From Piscicola geometra (Eukaryota; Annelida; Clitellata; Hirudinida; Piscicolidae): a DNA stretch of 64,000 bases. Made by a program: the position numbers and the translations under genes. The stretch covers positions 3,383,239 to 3,447,238 of the forward strand of contig OX030962.1 of the NCBI GenBank assembly GCA_943735955.1, read 5' to 3'. Positions 62,430 to 64,000 of the stretch are shown one piece after another. Below the pieces are notes generated by a model that worked only from the letters and a program-made list of their open reading frames with translations, was not told where the DNA came from and did no database searches. Position 1 is the first letter of the stretch. Every line of letters begins with the position of its first letter.

Positions 62430-62620
62430 AGATGTTGATGAAGATTTTGTGAGAATGATGATGATATGGTGATGATGATGATGTAGTAGGAATGATGCTA
62501 CTGGGGTGGTGGTGGTAGTGGTGGTGCTGTGGTGATAAGGATGCTGTATTGCTAATGGTAGAGATGCTGCGGCAGCAATAATGATGGTGATTTTGGAAGT
62601 GAAGGGTGGTTAAATTGGTT
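62430..62620. repeat. GAT/GTG-rich degenerate microsatellite
   Basis: GATGATGATGATGT and GGTGGTGGTGGTAGT runs interrupted by unique bases. Frames through it (His/Ser-rich on the minus strand) are not considered coding. Confidence 0.6.
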
Positions 62621-62726
62621 ATCAAGGATATTTGTGCTTCAGTTAAAGTTAGATAAATATATTCTATAGGACCTATAGGTGGTTTAATAACTGTTTTCAT
62701 CGGAAAGCGTTTTTGAATTAGAGAAA

Positions 62727-62770
62727 AAAGCGCTATAAAAATATTTTCGATTTATTGATTGATTGACCAT
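62727..62770 (+). mobile_element. 3' tail of a (TGAT)n-ended retroposon (copy 3)
   Basis: AAGCGCTATAAAAATATTTT followed by TTTATTGATTGATTGACC. Same structure as the tails at 29888 (+) and 43771 (-). Confidence 0.5.
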
Positions 62771-64000
62771 CTTCTTGATAAACATAGATCTATATTTCAC
62801 GTGTTGTAGAATTTGTTCAGTTTATTTTTGTTAATGAACTTCCTATGAAGGGTTCCTATAAAACTGAAGAGCATGTAGAGAAATGCTTATTCATAGAATA
62901 ATTTTAACTTACATTATGAAAAAATTCAAAGTTATCAGAATCTTATTTTAAACATTTAAAAATGCATCTTATCAATCTCCATAAGTTTGAAATAAACTGA
63001 TACAAATAACGACTGATCTGGTTATAAAAAGAGTTTTATAGTTATTACTAAATCAGATGTTATATTTTTCACTCTTTTGGAGGATGCAACAAAGGACAAA
63101 ACATAGCAATGTTGAAATTTTTGAATCCCTGATGTTCATTGGAAACTTAAGATACATAGGTTAAATATAATATTAAATTGTTTCAATAAAAAAAGTATAA
63201 AACATCGATTTTATAAATGAAATATCATTAGGAATGATTATAGAATGTACTAATAAAGTTTGGAATACTTTTGCCCTCTTCCCCCCATTTGAATAGTCTT
63301 AGCTACAGGCCAAGAAATGAATGGGTTGCGTGGACTAGCCTTTGAGTTCATGCAGAAACGAGAAAAAAATGTGATTTTACGTGGTCAATTAGAGACTAAC
63401 TCTCAAGTGCATCGAGAAGCAGCGAATAAATAGCGAAAAGCCCATGAAAATTATTAAATTTGCAAAATTTGTAAGAACATGTTTTTGAAATTGCCAGACG
63501 TAAATAATATCTGAAGTTTTGGTATTACAGTTTAACAAAATCAATTATGAATATAATTTTTAATTTAATTTTTATTTTATATAAAGTAAAATTTGTTTTT
63601 TAGTAATATTTTTGTGTGCCATTAGCTCGGAAGGTAGTGGTTATGATCTAATAAGAGGTTTAAAATCAACTTAATGTCCAAGTCGGAAGTAGTGGCAGCC
63701 CTTTAATTGCGCTAGTGAAGTTAAGTGTGGTGAAAGGTGATAAACGAAAATTGTATGAAGTGAAGAGCAGAAGAAAGTGAGGAATGAAATAGGTTGTTGA
63801 AAAATGGAAAATTTAAGTTATTATATGCTTTGTTGAATGTTTAAAGTCGAGAAAACAATTTTCGTGTTTTAGTGAAAGTACAATAAAATAGAATGTTTAA
63901 AATAAAATAATACTACTGATAAAAATGGAAATAAAAATACAATGAATGAGAATGTAAACGAAAAAAAGATGAAAACAAATCCTATAATGGATTTAAAAAT
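62771..64000. other. Gene-free AT-rich end of the window
   Basis: No coding or RNA gene recognised on either strand. Confidence 0.35.

Noticed and set aside
62407..62700. 97-residue His/Ser-rich minus-strand frame
   Set aside because: Mostly GAT/GTG simple repeat; no supporting exon structure.

Overview
The window is AT-rich nuclear DNA from an animal. It has GT-AG introns, a Hox-type homeobox gene, a matrix metalloproteinase, a p38-like kinase relative and a delta-type protocadherin. Decayed retroelements, DNA transposons and microsatellites fill most of the space between them. Lineage is inference only. The 7-repeat protocadherin, a CsRn1-type Ty3/Gypsy element, RTE/CR1-like LINEs and TTAGGG-like tracts fit a spiralian (mollusc, annelid or flatworm grade) bilaterian, but no phylum-specific marker was found.

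Layout. 0.4-0.7 kb: LINE remnant. 1.4-4.8 kb (+): catalytic and hemopexin exons of an MMP with a hydrophobic C-terminal tail. 5.7-10.2 kb (-): p38-like MAP kinase relative whose catalytic residues are all replaced (a pseudokinase), with a hAT remnant in one intron. 10.7-13 kb: two LINE fragments. 13-20 kb: gene-poor, with simple repeats and SINE pieces. 20.8-26.7 kb (+): a very large two-exon Hox gene. 28.6-29.4 kb: telomere-like, AT and AGT repeats. 31.1-34.8 kb (-): 3' part of a single-pass membrane protein gene with tandemly duplicated small exons. 37.8-45.4 kb: transposon stack (broken CsRn1-like Gypsy element, LINE in two pieces, SINE, foldback element). 45.9-47.9 kb: pentanucleotide arrays split by an insertion. 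49.2-49.4 kb (-): orphan terminal coding exon. 51.6-55.4 kb (-): nine-exon protocadherin. 57-58.8 kb: hAT remnant and a TIR transposon. 59-64 kb: almost featureless.

The genes do not form an operon-like unit. The MMP and protocadherin act at the cell surface or matrix. The kinase-like protein and the membrane protein with a long disordered tail look like signalling or scaffold proteins, and the Hox gene is a transcription factor. No second Hox gene is visible within about 20 kb upstream or 37 kb downstream.

Exon boundaries were worked out by hand from reading frame, splice dinucleotides and phase. Initial MMP exons, the ectodomain of the 31-35 kb gene and the last two exon junctions of the kinase-like gene are unresolved.
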